From the NCBI RefSeq assembly GCF_003217095.1, contig NZ_QJSR01000005.1, positions 1 to 64,000 on the forward strand: a stretch of DNA of 64,000 nt. Direction: 5' to 3'. Below the pieces are notes generated by a model that did not search any database, was not told the origin of the DNA, and saw only the letters and a list, made by a program, of their open reading frames with translations. This DNA comes from Rhizobium sp. PP-CC-3A-592. Its GTDB lineage: Bacteria > Pseudomonadota > Alphaproteobacteria > Rhizobiales > Rhizobiaceae. This document shows positions 9,841 to 17,423 of the stretch, piece after piece; positions within the stretch are counted from its first letter, which is position 1; each line of letters begins with the position of its first letter. The translations under genes were made by a program, and so were the position numbers.

Positions 9841-12381
9841 CTAATCCTTAATGGAGCCGTCTTCGCGATCGCGCGTCAGGTTGACGTTGTAGTAGGGATC
9901 GTTGGTGATCCGCTGCTTCCAGCGGGCAAGGACCGTTTCGGCTTCGCGGCGGAATCGGTCCGCCTTCTCTCCCGTCATGTCGAGGCCGCGGGTGGCGCTT
10001 TCCAGGTGGATGAGGCGCGCGGCCGGCACCATAAGATTGCGGTAGCCGGCAGCATCGAGCTTGAGGCAGAGATCGACATCGTTGAAGGCGATCTGCAGGG
10101 CGGCTTCATCCATACCGCCGACCTCTGCATATTTGCGGCGCTCGACGATGAGGCAGGCGGCGGTGACGGTGGAAACACGGTGCGTGGCGACGAGGCTGTC
10201 CATATAGCCGCGATCATCCCGCGCCTTGAACTTCTGCGGGTGCGCGGTGACGAAGCCGACGCCGCAGGCCATGCCGCCGTGCTGCACGTGGCCGGAGGGG
10301 TAGAGGAGCTTTGCGCCGACCGCGCCGACGTCCGGCCGCACAGCTTCCGCCACCATGGCCTTCAGCCAGGAGGCCTCTATGGCGAGGATGTCGTTGTTGA
10401 CGAGGCCGAGCACCACGCCCTTGGCCACAGCCGCTGCCTGGTTGTTCAGGTGTGCGAAGTTGAATGGTCCCGGAACCTTGATGATGCCGACCTGTCCACC
10501 GGCCGCGATTTCATCGAAATAGGCCAGCGTTTCCGGCTGCGTACTGCCGTTGTCGATGATGAGGATATCGAAGCTCGGATAGTCGGTCTCGCGAAGAAGC
10601 GAGGCGACGCCATTGCGCAGGATGCCGACGCTGTCGCGTGTCGGGATCATCAGCGTGACGTGCGGCCAGCCGCCGACCGGCTCCTGTGGAGGCTGCGGCA
10701 GGGAGGCGATGGGCTTCGGCGTGACGTGACGATGGTTCAGCACGTCGGGTATATGCAGCACCTCCGTTTCCGCGACGCCAGCCAGCACGGTCGTCAAAAC
10801 GTCCTGCCACCGGTCGGACGGTCCGGAAAGAGCCTGGCTCAGCCGATCCTGACGGATCGTGACGAAGGTACCGATATAGCCGGTCGAGGTCTGGAAGTCC
10901 GGATCCCAATCGGGCTTGAAGAGCGGGTCGCGGCGCGCGCCCGCAACCCAATGGTCCTCGTCGGTGTAGATGATGTCCGTGCTCTTGCCGCGTCTGGCGA
11001 AGATCTCCTCTGCAAGGCGGAACAGCGCTGCGGGAGAAAGCCGGTCTCCGGCGTCGATATGCACGACGTGGCTGCCCTGCCGGCCGTCGAGGGCTGCGGA
11101 CAGGTTGGCGGGAAAGGTGGCGCTGGGAACGATGGTCTCGATCTGTTGCCGTTCCCCTGCCGTCAATGGGCGGGGCGCAAGGATGTCGAGCGTCCAGTGC
11201 GGATAGATTTGTTCTGCGAGCGATGCCAGCGTCTCCGCAAGGGGCACCGTTTCCGAAGCGTCCCATTCGACGAGCACCGCCAGGGCCGGCTTCTTCGGCC
11301 AGCGGGCGACGTTCGTGCGGGCTTGATCGGGGGCAAGCCGCGACGGCGTCTCGTGGCGGCGGATCCAGCGCTGGTAGGCGTCGAGGGCGGGGTTCGCAAG
11401 GCATTGCGCCAGTGCCGCTTCCATGGCCGTTGGGCCTTCATGCCGGCGCTTGGCCAGGGCTTCGCGCGTCGCGGCGCGGTCCCGTTTCCACGCATGGCGC
11501 ACGACGCGGCTCAGCCCGATCTGCCGCAGGCCGATCTGCGTGACGGTGAAGGGGCCGGCGGCGTTGGACGGGTCGAGCCGGAGGCCGAGGACGGGCGCAT
11601 CCAGCCGGCAGACCGCATGGAACCGGCCATTGCGCGGGACGAGGCGGAAGGTCGAGAAGGCCTGCCACCGCGGCGCATGCTCGACATAGAGGATCGGCTC
11701 GATGATCGGCGTCGTCATGTCGATGCCGAATTCGATCTCGACCCAGCCTGGGGCGCAGGCGGTGGCGCACCGGATCTCGAATTGCGGATTGTCGGTGGTT
11801 CCCGTGAGAACGCCGTCGCGAATGACCAGATTGGCCTTGGGCACCAGTTCGGCCTTGAGGTCGGTCGAGCAGGTGAGGGACGGGAGACGCGGGCGCGTCG
11901 TCGTGTCCGCCGCCGGTGCGGTATCGGTGAGATCTACGCCGGCACGCGCCAGTTCGCCCGAGAGGTCGTCCAGCAGGGCTTGGAGGCGCGGTGAAAGCGG
12001 GGAGGCGGGCGGTGGCGCTACGGGGCGCTGGATCACGCTGTTTTCGGGCAGGACCGCGACGCGCAAGCCGGCCATCTCGTGATCGACATTCGGCCCGTCC
12101 GGCAGCGCGCGGATGGCCTCGAACATCGCCAGCGCTTCCGGCAGCCGGTCGAGACGCTTCAACAGGTGGGCGAGGTGCAGTCTCGGATCCCATTCCGTGC
12201 CGTCGCACCGGATCGCCGTTCGATAAGCCTTCTCGGCTTCTTCCAGCGCGCCCGCGTCCTTCAGCAGATGCGCGAGCTGGACCCAGCGCGGCGCAGACGT
12301 GATCTCGCGCCGGAGTTCGCCCGTCATGGCGGTGATGGCTGCAAGACGGCGTTGGTCGTCCAGGGAGATCTCGGCGGACAC
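9841..12381 (-). CDS. TPR / dual GT-A glycosyltransferase
   Basis: An 846-residue cytoplasmic protein, probably adding sugars to a surface polysaccharide. Residues ~30-95 form TPR-like helices (WVQLAHLLKDAGALEEAEKA). Residues ~365-520 look like a first GT-A fold with TDED (473-476). Residues 574-800 are a clear family-2 transferase with MIPTRD, LIIDNGS, the metal-binding region LVNND (660-664) and FNDVDLCLK. The first domain is more divergent and may be structural. GTG start with GGAGAAG upstream. The sugar acceptor cannot be told from sequence; the neighbouring rhamnose genes make a rhamnosyl donor plausible. Confidence 0.82.
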   Translation of the reverse strand: MSAEISLDDQRRLAAITAMTGELRREITSAPRWVQLAHLLKDAGALEEAEKAYRTAIRCDGTEWDPRLHLAHLLKRLDRLPEALAMFEAIRALPDGPNVDHEMAGLRVAVLPENSVIQRPVAPPPASPLSPRLQALLDDLSGELARAGVDLTDTAPAADTTTRPRLPSLTCSTDLKAELVPKANLVIRDGVLTGTTDNPQFEIRCATACAPGWVEIEFGIDMTTPIIEPILYVEHAPRWQAFSTFRLVPRNGRFHAVCRLDAPVLGLRLDPSNAAGPFTVTQIGLRQIGLSRVVRHAWKRDRAATREALAKRRHEGPTAMEAALAQCLANPALDAYQRWIRRHETPSRLAPDQARTNVARWPKKPALAVLVEWDASETVPLAETLASLAEQIYPHWTLDILAPRPLTAGERQQIETIVPSATFPANLSAALDGRQGSHVVHIDAGDRLSPAALFRLAEEIFARRGKSTDIIYTDEDHWVAGARRDPLFKPDWDPDFQTSTGYIGTFVTIRQDRLSQALSGPSDRWQDVLTTVLAGVAETEVLHIPDVLNHRHVTPKPIASLPQPPQEPVGGWPHVTLMIPTRDSVGILRNGVASLLRETDYPSFDILIIDNGSTQPETLAYFDEIAAGGQVGIIKVPGPFNFAHLNNQAAAVAKGVVLGLVNNDILAIEASWLKAMVAEAVRPDVGAVGAKLLYPSGHVQHGGMACGVGFVTAHPQKFKARDDRGYMDSLVATHRVSTVTAACLIVERRKYAEVGGMDEAALQIAFNDVDLCLKLDAAGYRNLMVPAARLIHLESATRGLDMTGEKADRFRREAETVLARWKQRITNDPYYNVNLTRDREDGSIKD

Positions 12382-12630
12382 GAATGGCTTCTCCGACAGT
12401 GTACGGACCTTTCGGGCGAAAGGATGCCGAAGGCTTTAAACGATCTCTGCCCGAAGGGAAACGCCGTTGGCTGTGCTGCCCGGAGATCCCGGCGACCCGC
12501 GCTTGCGGTGTTCTTTTCACCCCTATGGTCAGCAAGCGGCAAGCTCGCTGCTTCATGGTCGTTTTCCCGTGGGAGAGATGGCGGGGTGCGCTATAGTTTA
12601 GCGCAACAGGATTGGAAGAAAGCCGCAGAC

Positions 12631-14454
12631 ATGCCGCATCGCAGGGACGCTCGCAACGGTCAGATAGGGCGCGCTACCAGCGTGGCAGCAGGGGATCTGG
12701 AGGAAGAGCAGACGCTTGGCCAGCAGCTGCGCATGATGCAGCAGGCCTTCGTCGCCTCGCCGTCGCGGCGCATCATCCTGTTGCTGGCAGCCGGGCTCCT
12801 TGCGGTCATCATCGCCATTGCCATCGGGCAGATCTTTCTCAATCGCTGGTACAAGCCGTTCTACGACACGCTGGAGCGGCGCGACCTGCCGGCCTTTCTC
12901 GGGCAGTTCGTCGTCTTCGGGCAGATCGCCGGCGTCATCCTCGTCCTCAACGTCATCCAGACCTGGCTCGGGCAGTGGATCAAGATCAAGCTGCGGGAAG
13001 GGCTGACGCGGGACCTGATCACCGAGTGGATGAAGCCGACGCGGGCGTTCCGCCTTGCCAATGCCGGCTCGCTCGGCATCAATCCCGACCAGCGCATCCA
13101 CGAGGATGCACGGCATCTGACCGATCTGACGGCCGGTCTCGGCATCGGGCTCGTGCAGTCCGGCATCCTGCTCGTCAGCTTCATCGGCGTGCTCTGGTCG
13201 CTGTCGGCCGGTTTCGTCTTCCGGTTCCAGGGCTATGCCGTGGCCATTCCCGGCTACATGGTCTGGGCCGCCATCCTCTATGCCGGCATCGCCTCGTGGC
13301 TCAGCTGGCTGGTCGGACGGCCGCTCGTGAAGCTGAACGGCGAGCACTACCAGCGCGAGGCAGCGCTCCGGTTCTCGCTCATGCGCGTCAACGAACATAT
13401 CGAGGCGGTGTCGCTTTCGGGCGGCGAGGCGAACGAGAAACGCCGGATCGAGCGCGACCTTGCCTCGGTGCTGGAGATCAGCCGCGGCCTGATGTTCGCC
13501 ATGACCCGCCTGACCTGGGTGACGGCCGGCTATGGCTGGGTGACGGTGATTGCGCCGATCGTCATCGCGGCGCCGGTGTTCTTTGCCGGAAATCTCTCCT
13601 TCGGCGGGCTGATGATGGCCGTCGGCGCCTTCAACCAGGTGCATGCGTCGCTGCGCTGGTTCGTCGACAATATCGAGGCGGTGGCCGACTGGCGCGCGAC
13701 GCTGCTGCGGGTTTCCGCCTTTCGCTCGGCCATGCTGATGACGGACGAGCGCTACGAGAACGACAAGCGGATCGTCTATGCCGAGCCGAGTGGCGGCAGC
13801 ATCGTCATGGACGACCTTGCGGTGGCGTCGCCGTCCGGCAGCGTCAAGCTTGCCGATGCGCATGTCGAGATCCTGCCCGGAGACCGGGTGCTGATCACGG
13901 CCCGAACCGACGTCGACAAGAGTTCGTTCTTCCGCGCGGTGACGGGCCTCTGGCCCTGGGGGCGCGGGCGGCTCGCGCTGCCGCCGTCGGACAGCATGGC
14001 GTTCATTCCGCGCGTACCTTATTTTCCGCCGGGCAGCGTGGCGGAAACCTTGATCCATCCCGCAGCACCCGACCGGTTCCCGCGCGAGCAGCTCGCCTCG
14101 GTGCTGACGCGCCTCGGGCTCGATCGTTTCGTGGCAGGGCTCGATCAACCGTTGCAGTCGCAGGTGAAGCCCACGGAGGCCGAGCTGCGCCTGCTCGCCA
14201 TCGCCCGGCTCGGCCTTCACAAGCCGCGCTGGATCGTGGTCGAGGAGGTGCTCGATACGCTCGATCCTGAAACCTACCAGCGTGTCGTCACCTTCTTCAC
14301 CGTGGAGACGGCGAAGGCTGCGATTATCAATATCGGGCGGATGCAGCCGAACGACACGTTTTTCAAGCGCGTGCTGCACCTGGAAAACGACCCTGGCGGC
14401 AAGACGCTGAAGCGCCTGCAGCCGCGAAGCCTGAGGACGCGTCGCGACGGTTAG
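12631..14454 (+). CDS. SbmA/BacA-YddA type ABC protein with degenerate ATPase domain
   Basis: A 607-residue half-transporter: an ABC_membrane_2 type domain (~45-360, with the NRWYKPFYDTLERRD segment of SbmA/BacA and ABCD proteins) fused to a C-terminal nucleotide-binding domain. That domain has lost its motifs: the P-loop reads ARTDVDKSS (424-432; all three glycines gone, Lys430 kept), the LSGGE signature position reads KPTEAEL, Walker B Asp is Glu538, and the H-loop His is Arg570. It is therefore probably not a normal ATP-driven pump; it may work proton-driven like SbmA or act as a partner subunit. ATG 12631 follows GGAAGAAAG. It diverges from the TPR glycosyltransferase. Confidence 0.85.
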   Translation: MPHRRDARNGQIGRATSVAAGDLEEEQTLGQQLRMMQQAFVASPSRRIILLLAAGLLAVIIAIAIGQIFLNRWYKPFYDTLERRDLPAFLGQFVVFGQIAGVILVLNVIQTWLGQWIKIKLREGLTRDLITEWMKPTRAFRLANAGSLGINPDQRIHEDARHLTDLTAGLGIGLVQSGILLVSFIGVLWSLSAGFVFRFQGYAVAIPGYMVWAAILYAGIASWLSWLVGRPLVKLNGEHYQREAALRFSLMRVNEHIEAVSLSGGEANEKRRIERDLASVLEISRGLMFAMTRLTWVTAGYGWVTVIAPIVIAAPVFFAGNLSFGGLMMAVGAFNQVHASLRWFVDNIEAVADWRATLLRVSAFRSAMLMTDERYENDKRIVYAEPSGGSIVMDDLAVASPSGSVKLADAHVEILPGDRVLITARTDVDKSSFFRAVTGLWPWGRGRLALPPSDSMAFIPRVPYFPPGSVAETLIHPAAPDRFPREQLASVLTRLGLDRFVAGLDQPLQSQVKPTEAELRLLAIARLGLHKPRWIVVEEVLDTLDPETYQRVVTFFTVETAKAAIINIGRMQPNDTFFKRVLHLENDPGGKTLKRLQPRSLRTRRDG

Positions 14455-14572
14455 GCAGCTTTTTCGCGCCACCATTAATCGGCTATTGGAGAATTTGGCC
14501 TATCCCAGATGCAACCGTCCTTAGGGGCTGAAGCTACGGCATCCGCGCCTTTGGCGGATCGGGAGGTTCGAC

Positions 14573-15487
14573 GTGGAAGGACCACTGCAACATCGCTTTT
14601 CCCTCGTCGTGGCGACCCTCGGGCGAGTCGATGAGATCGAGCGCCTTCTGGTGTCGCTCGTCGCGCAGCAGCGCGGGGATCTCGAGGTTCTGTTCGTCGA
14701 TCAGAACGGTGACGACCGGCTCGTGCCGCTTCTCGTGCGATTTTCCCAAGAGATCGACATCGTCCATATCCGATCAGCCGAAAAGGGCGTCTGTCGCGCG
14801 CGAAACCGCGGTGCGGCGCAGGCACGCGGCGCTTGGCTGATGTTTCCGGACGATGACTGCTGGTACCCCGGCGATTTCTTCCTGACGCTGGAGGCGCTGA
14901 TGGCGTCAAAGCCGGCCGACATCTATAGCGGCAGGCCGACGGCGCCCGATGGACGGACGATCATGGGAAGCTTTGCCGCAGAGCCGACGGCGCTCACGCG
15001 GGACACGGTCTGGAACACGCTGATGGAGTGGATCGTGGTCGTACGACGGCCGGTGTTCGAGGCCGCAGGCGGGTTCGATGTGGCGCTCGGGCCGGGGTCG
15101 GGCACGATCTGGGGCGCGCACGAGGTCCAGGATATGGTGCTCAAATGCCTGGAGACCGGCGCCAGCGGACAGTATTTTCCGACACTGACGGCCCATCATC
15201 CCGAAGACCATGGCGATCGGCGGACGCGCGAGAATGCGCAGAAGATGTACCGCTACGGCGCCGGGCTCGGCTATGTGCTGCGGCGACACGGTTTTTCGAT
15301 AGGACGGTTCCTGCCGGAAATCGTCCGTCCGCTGGCCGGTATCCTCGTTTACGGTCTCAAGGGCGACGGAGCGATGGCCCGCCGCTCGCGACATTTGCTG
15401 TTTGGCCGCCTGCAAGGGTGGCGTACCGCACCGGCCCGAAATGCGGCGCCGCAGACCGTTCTCAAACCGGTCTCGCCGCAGGTCTGA
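14573..15487 (+). CDS. Family 2 glycosyltransferase
   Basis: A 304-residue GT-A enzyme with FSLVVATLGR at the N terminus, VFVDQNGDD, the CRARNRGA segment typical of GT2 proteins and the metal-binding FPDDDCW motif. The C-terminal GAHEVQDMVLK region probably holds the catalytic base. GTG start at 14573 is supported by GGGAGG at 14561-14566. It lies 118 nt after the ABC gene on the same strand. Donor and acceptor are unknown; context suggests surface polysaccharide assembly. Confidence 0.87.
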   Translation: MEGPLQHRFSLVVATLGRVDEIERLLVSLVAQQRGDLEVLFVDQNGDDRLVPLLVRFSQEIDIVHIRSAEKGVCRARNRGAAQARGAWLMFPDDDCWYPGDFFLTLEALMASKPADIYSGRPTAPDGRTIMGSFAAEPTALTRDTVWNTLMEWIVVVRRPVFEAAGGFDVALGPGSGTIWGAHEVQDMVLKCLETGASGQYFPTLTAHHPEDHGDRRTRENAQKMYRYGAGLGYVLRRHGFSIGRFLPEIVRPLAGILVYGLKGDGAMARRSRHLLFGRLQGWRTAPARNAAPQTVLKPVSPQV

Positions 15488-15495
15488 GGGGTCGG

Positions 15496-15519
15496 ATATT
15501 CATGAGAATGATCGAATAT
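15496..15519. promoter_or_regulatory. Inverted repeat upstream of hydrolase gene
   Basis: ATATTC (15496-15501) and GAATAT (15514-15519) are exact inverted repeats 12 bases apart, in an AT-rich gap ~70 nt before the hydrolase start. The spacing would suit a dimeric regulator, but no known site is matched. Confidence 0.25.
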
Positions 15520-15588
15520 TAACTGGTGCCGCCTTAGATTGACGAGCCCCGCACGCCCGTGCGTCCAACCAACGGAACCGAATGCGCA

Positions 15589-17382
15589 ATGACTTCCGTC
15601 AGCATGGATGCCATCCAGATGCCCCGTCCTGCCGGTCGGCCGGTCACGTTCGAGAACACCGTTGGCCTCTTCACGCCGGCACAAGGAGCGATAACGCGCG
15701 CCGCCGTTCTGTTTATCAGCCCTTGGGGGCTGGAGGAGCTTTGCGTGCACAAGGCGTGGCGCGAGCTTGCCGATAGCCTTGCCGATGCCGCCATTGCCAG
15801 CCTGCGCTACGACCATCCCGGCACGGGCGATGCGCTCGACTTGTCCGAACCTTCGGGTCTCGAACCCTTCACGACGACGGTGCTGGCCGCTGCGCGATGC
15901 CTTCGCGATCTCTCCGGGCTTGATCGTCTGGTGGTGGTGGCGCAAGGGTTCGGATCGCTCCCGGTTCCGGAGCTGCTGCAGGCCAATGACCCCTCATTTC
16001 TGTTTGCGGGCGTCGCGCTTCTCGCCCCGGTCACGAGCGGGCGGCGGTATCTGCGCGAGCTTTCGCTCTGGGCGAAGGTCGTGGACGAAGGACTGGGCCT
16101 GCCGCTTGGCAGTGGCGGTCCAGGCACGTCCATCGCAGGTCTGGTGATGGAGGACAGCGTTGCCGCCGCCGTGCGCAGCGCGGATGCCAGGGCGTTCAAG
16201 CCGGCGGGATCGGCACGTTTTTTCATCGCGGAACGTCCGCAATCGGATGCTGACGGTGCGCTGGCTGTCCAGTTGCAGACAGAGGGTGCCGATGTCACCC
16301 GGGTCGTCTTCGAGGGCTATTCCGACCTCGTGTCGAACCCGACCATCGCCGAGACACCTGCCGCCGTTTTCAAGGCCTTGACCAACTGGATCCTCGGCCT
16401 CGATGCTTCTGAGCTCGAAAAGGGTGCCGGGCAGGGCGCGCCGTCTTCCGGCGTTCTCGATGGCGGCAGCTTCATCGAATGTCCCATGCGGTTCGGCGCC
16501 GGTGACCGATTGTTCGGTGTCCTCTGCACGCCGGCCGATGCCATTCCCGTGGGGACTGCCCTTTTGCTCGGCACCGGCTACGACCGGCAGTCCGGCTGGG
16601 CCCGCTCGACGGTCGAGACGGCGCGGATGCTGGCCGCATCCGGCATCGCATCGTTCCGGTTCGACGCCGCCGGAATCGCCGACAGCCCGCCGGTGCCGGA
16701 GGGCGACCGGCAGGTGCTCTATTCGCCCGGACAAATTTCCGACGTGCGGGCCGCGCTCGATCGCATCGAAGCCATCGGCCTGCCCGACCCCGTCTTAGTC
16801 GGGCGATGCAGCGGCGCCTACCTCGCGTTCAACGCAGCACTGGCCGATCCGCGGTGCCGCGGGGTCATTGCGATCAATATTTTGACCTTCGCCTGGGATC
16901 CGCGCGACGATGTCGACCAGATGATCCGCTACAATCCCCGCTCTCTCGACGACTACAAACGACGCGCCCTGCGCATGGAGACGGCCTACAGGTTGATCTC
17001 CGGCAAGATCGACGTGCCGCGCGCTGCCGGCAATATCCTGAAAATCGTCGCCCGCCGCGTCTCGCGGACGGCAGCCCCGGTGCTGGGTTCCCTGTCGGTC
17101 GAAGCAAGGCTGCGGAACGGCGTGCATCGCGCGTTCCGGCAATTGCGCGAACGTCATGTGCCCGTCTCGCTCGTCTATAGCGAAGGCGATATCGGCCTTG
17201 CGCGGCTGAACCAGCATTTCGGCCGGGACGGCCAGCTTCTGGCACGCTATCCAAACGTCTCGCGCATTCTGCTCGCCGATGCCGACCACAACGTCACGCC
17301 ACCCAAGGCGCGGCGCGAACTGCGGGAGCATATCCGCGATACGATCCTCGCGATCGTGTCGGGCACGCGCAAGGCATCGTGA
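15589..17382 (+). CDS. Tandem alpha/beta-hydrolase domain protein
   Basis: A 597-residue protein with two alpha/beta-hydrolase folds. The first (~20-270) has RYDHPGTGDA but its nucleophile elbow reads AQGFG (118-122), so the nucleophile is missing. The second (~295-590) has RFDAAGIADS, an elbow GRCSG (405-409, Cys407 in the nucleophile position), a candidate acid D534 in YSEGD and H567 in DADHN, so it may be active, possibly with a cysteine nucleophile. Similar hydrolases accompany exopolysaccharide clusters; an acyl esterase or transferase on polysaccharide is a guess. ATG 15589 was preferred over GTG 15559. It converges on the GH2 gene. Confidence 0.72.
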   Translation: MTSVSMDAIQMPRPAGRPVTFENTVGLFTPAQGAITRAAVLFISPWGLEELCVHKAWRELADSLADAAIASLRYDHPGTGDALDLSEPSGLEPFTTTVLAAARCLRDLSGLDRLVVVAQGFGSLPVPELLQANDPSFLFAGVALLAPVTSGRRYLRELSLWAKVVDEGLGLPLGSGGPGTSIAGLVMEDSVAAAVRSADARAFKPAGSARFFIAERPQSDADGALAVQLQTEGADVTRVVFEGYSDLVSNPTIAETPAAVFKALTNWILGLDASELEKGAGQGAPSSGVLDGGSFIECPMRFGAGDRLFGVLCTPADAIPVGTALLLGTGYDRQSGWARSTVETARMLAASGIASFRFDAAGIADSPPVPEGDRQVLYSPGQISDVRAALDRIEAIGLPDPVLVGRCSGAYLAFNAALADPRCRGVIAINILTFAWDPRDDVDQMIRYNPRSLDDYKRRALRMETAYRLISGKIDVPRAAGNILKIVARRVSRTAAPVLGSLSVEARLRNGVHRAFRQLRERHVPVSLVYSEGDIGLARLNQHFGRDGQLLARYPNVSRILLADADHNVTPPKARRELREHIRDTILAIVSGTRKAS

Positions 17383-17423
17383 TCGGATCGTTACTGCATA
17401 ATACAGAGCGCTCTATTTGCGCA

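Noticed and set aside
9766-11994. Long open frame on the plus strand opposite the glycosyltransferase
   Set aside because: Antisense shadow of a high-GC gene; no family features, while the minus-strand frame has clear glycosyltransferase motifs.
13411-13428. SLSGGE sequence in the ABC protein taken as an ATPase signature
   Set aside because: It lies in the membrane domain (residues 261-266), before the P-loop, where SbmA/ABCD-type proteins have a conserved EA...GGE helix.
12598-14475. 625-codon minus-strand frame opposite the ABC gene
   Set aside because: Composition is Arg/His/Pro/Asp-rich as expected for antisense of high-GC coding DNA.
17405-17414. AGAGCGCTCT palindrome between convergent genes
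   Set aside because: Ten bases only with no loop or U run; too short to call a terminator.
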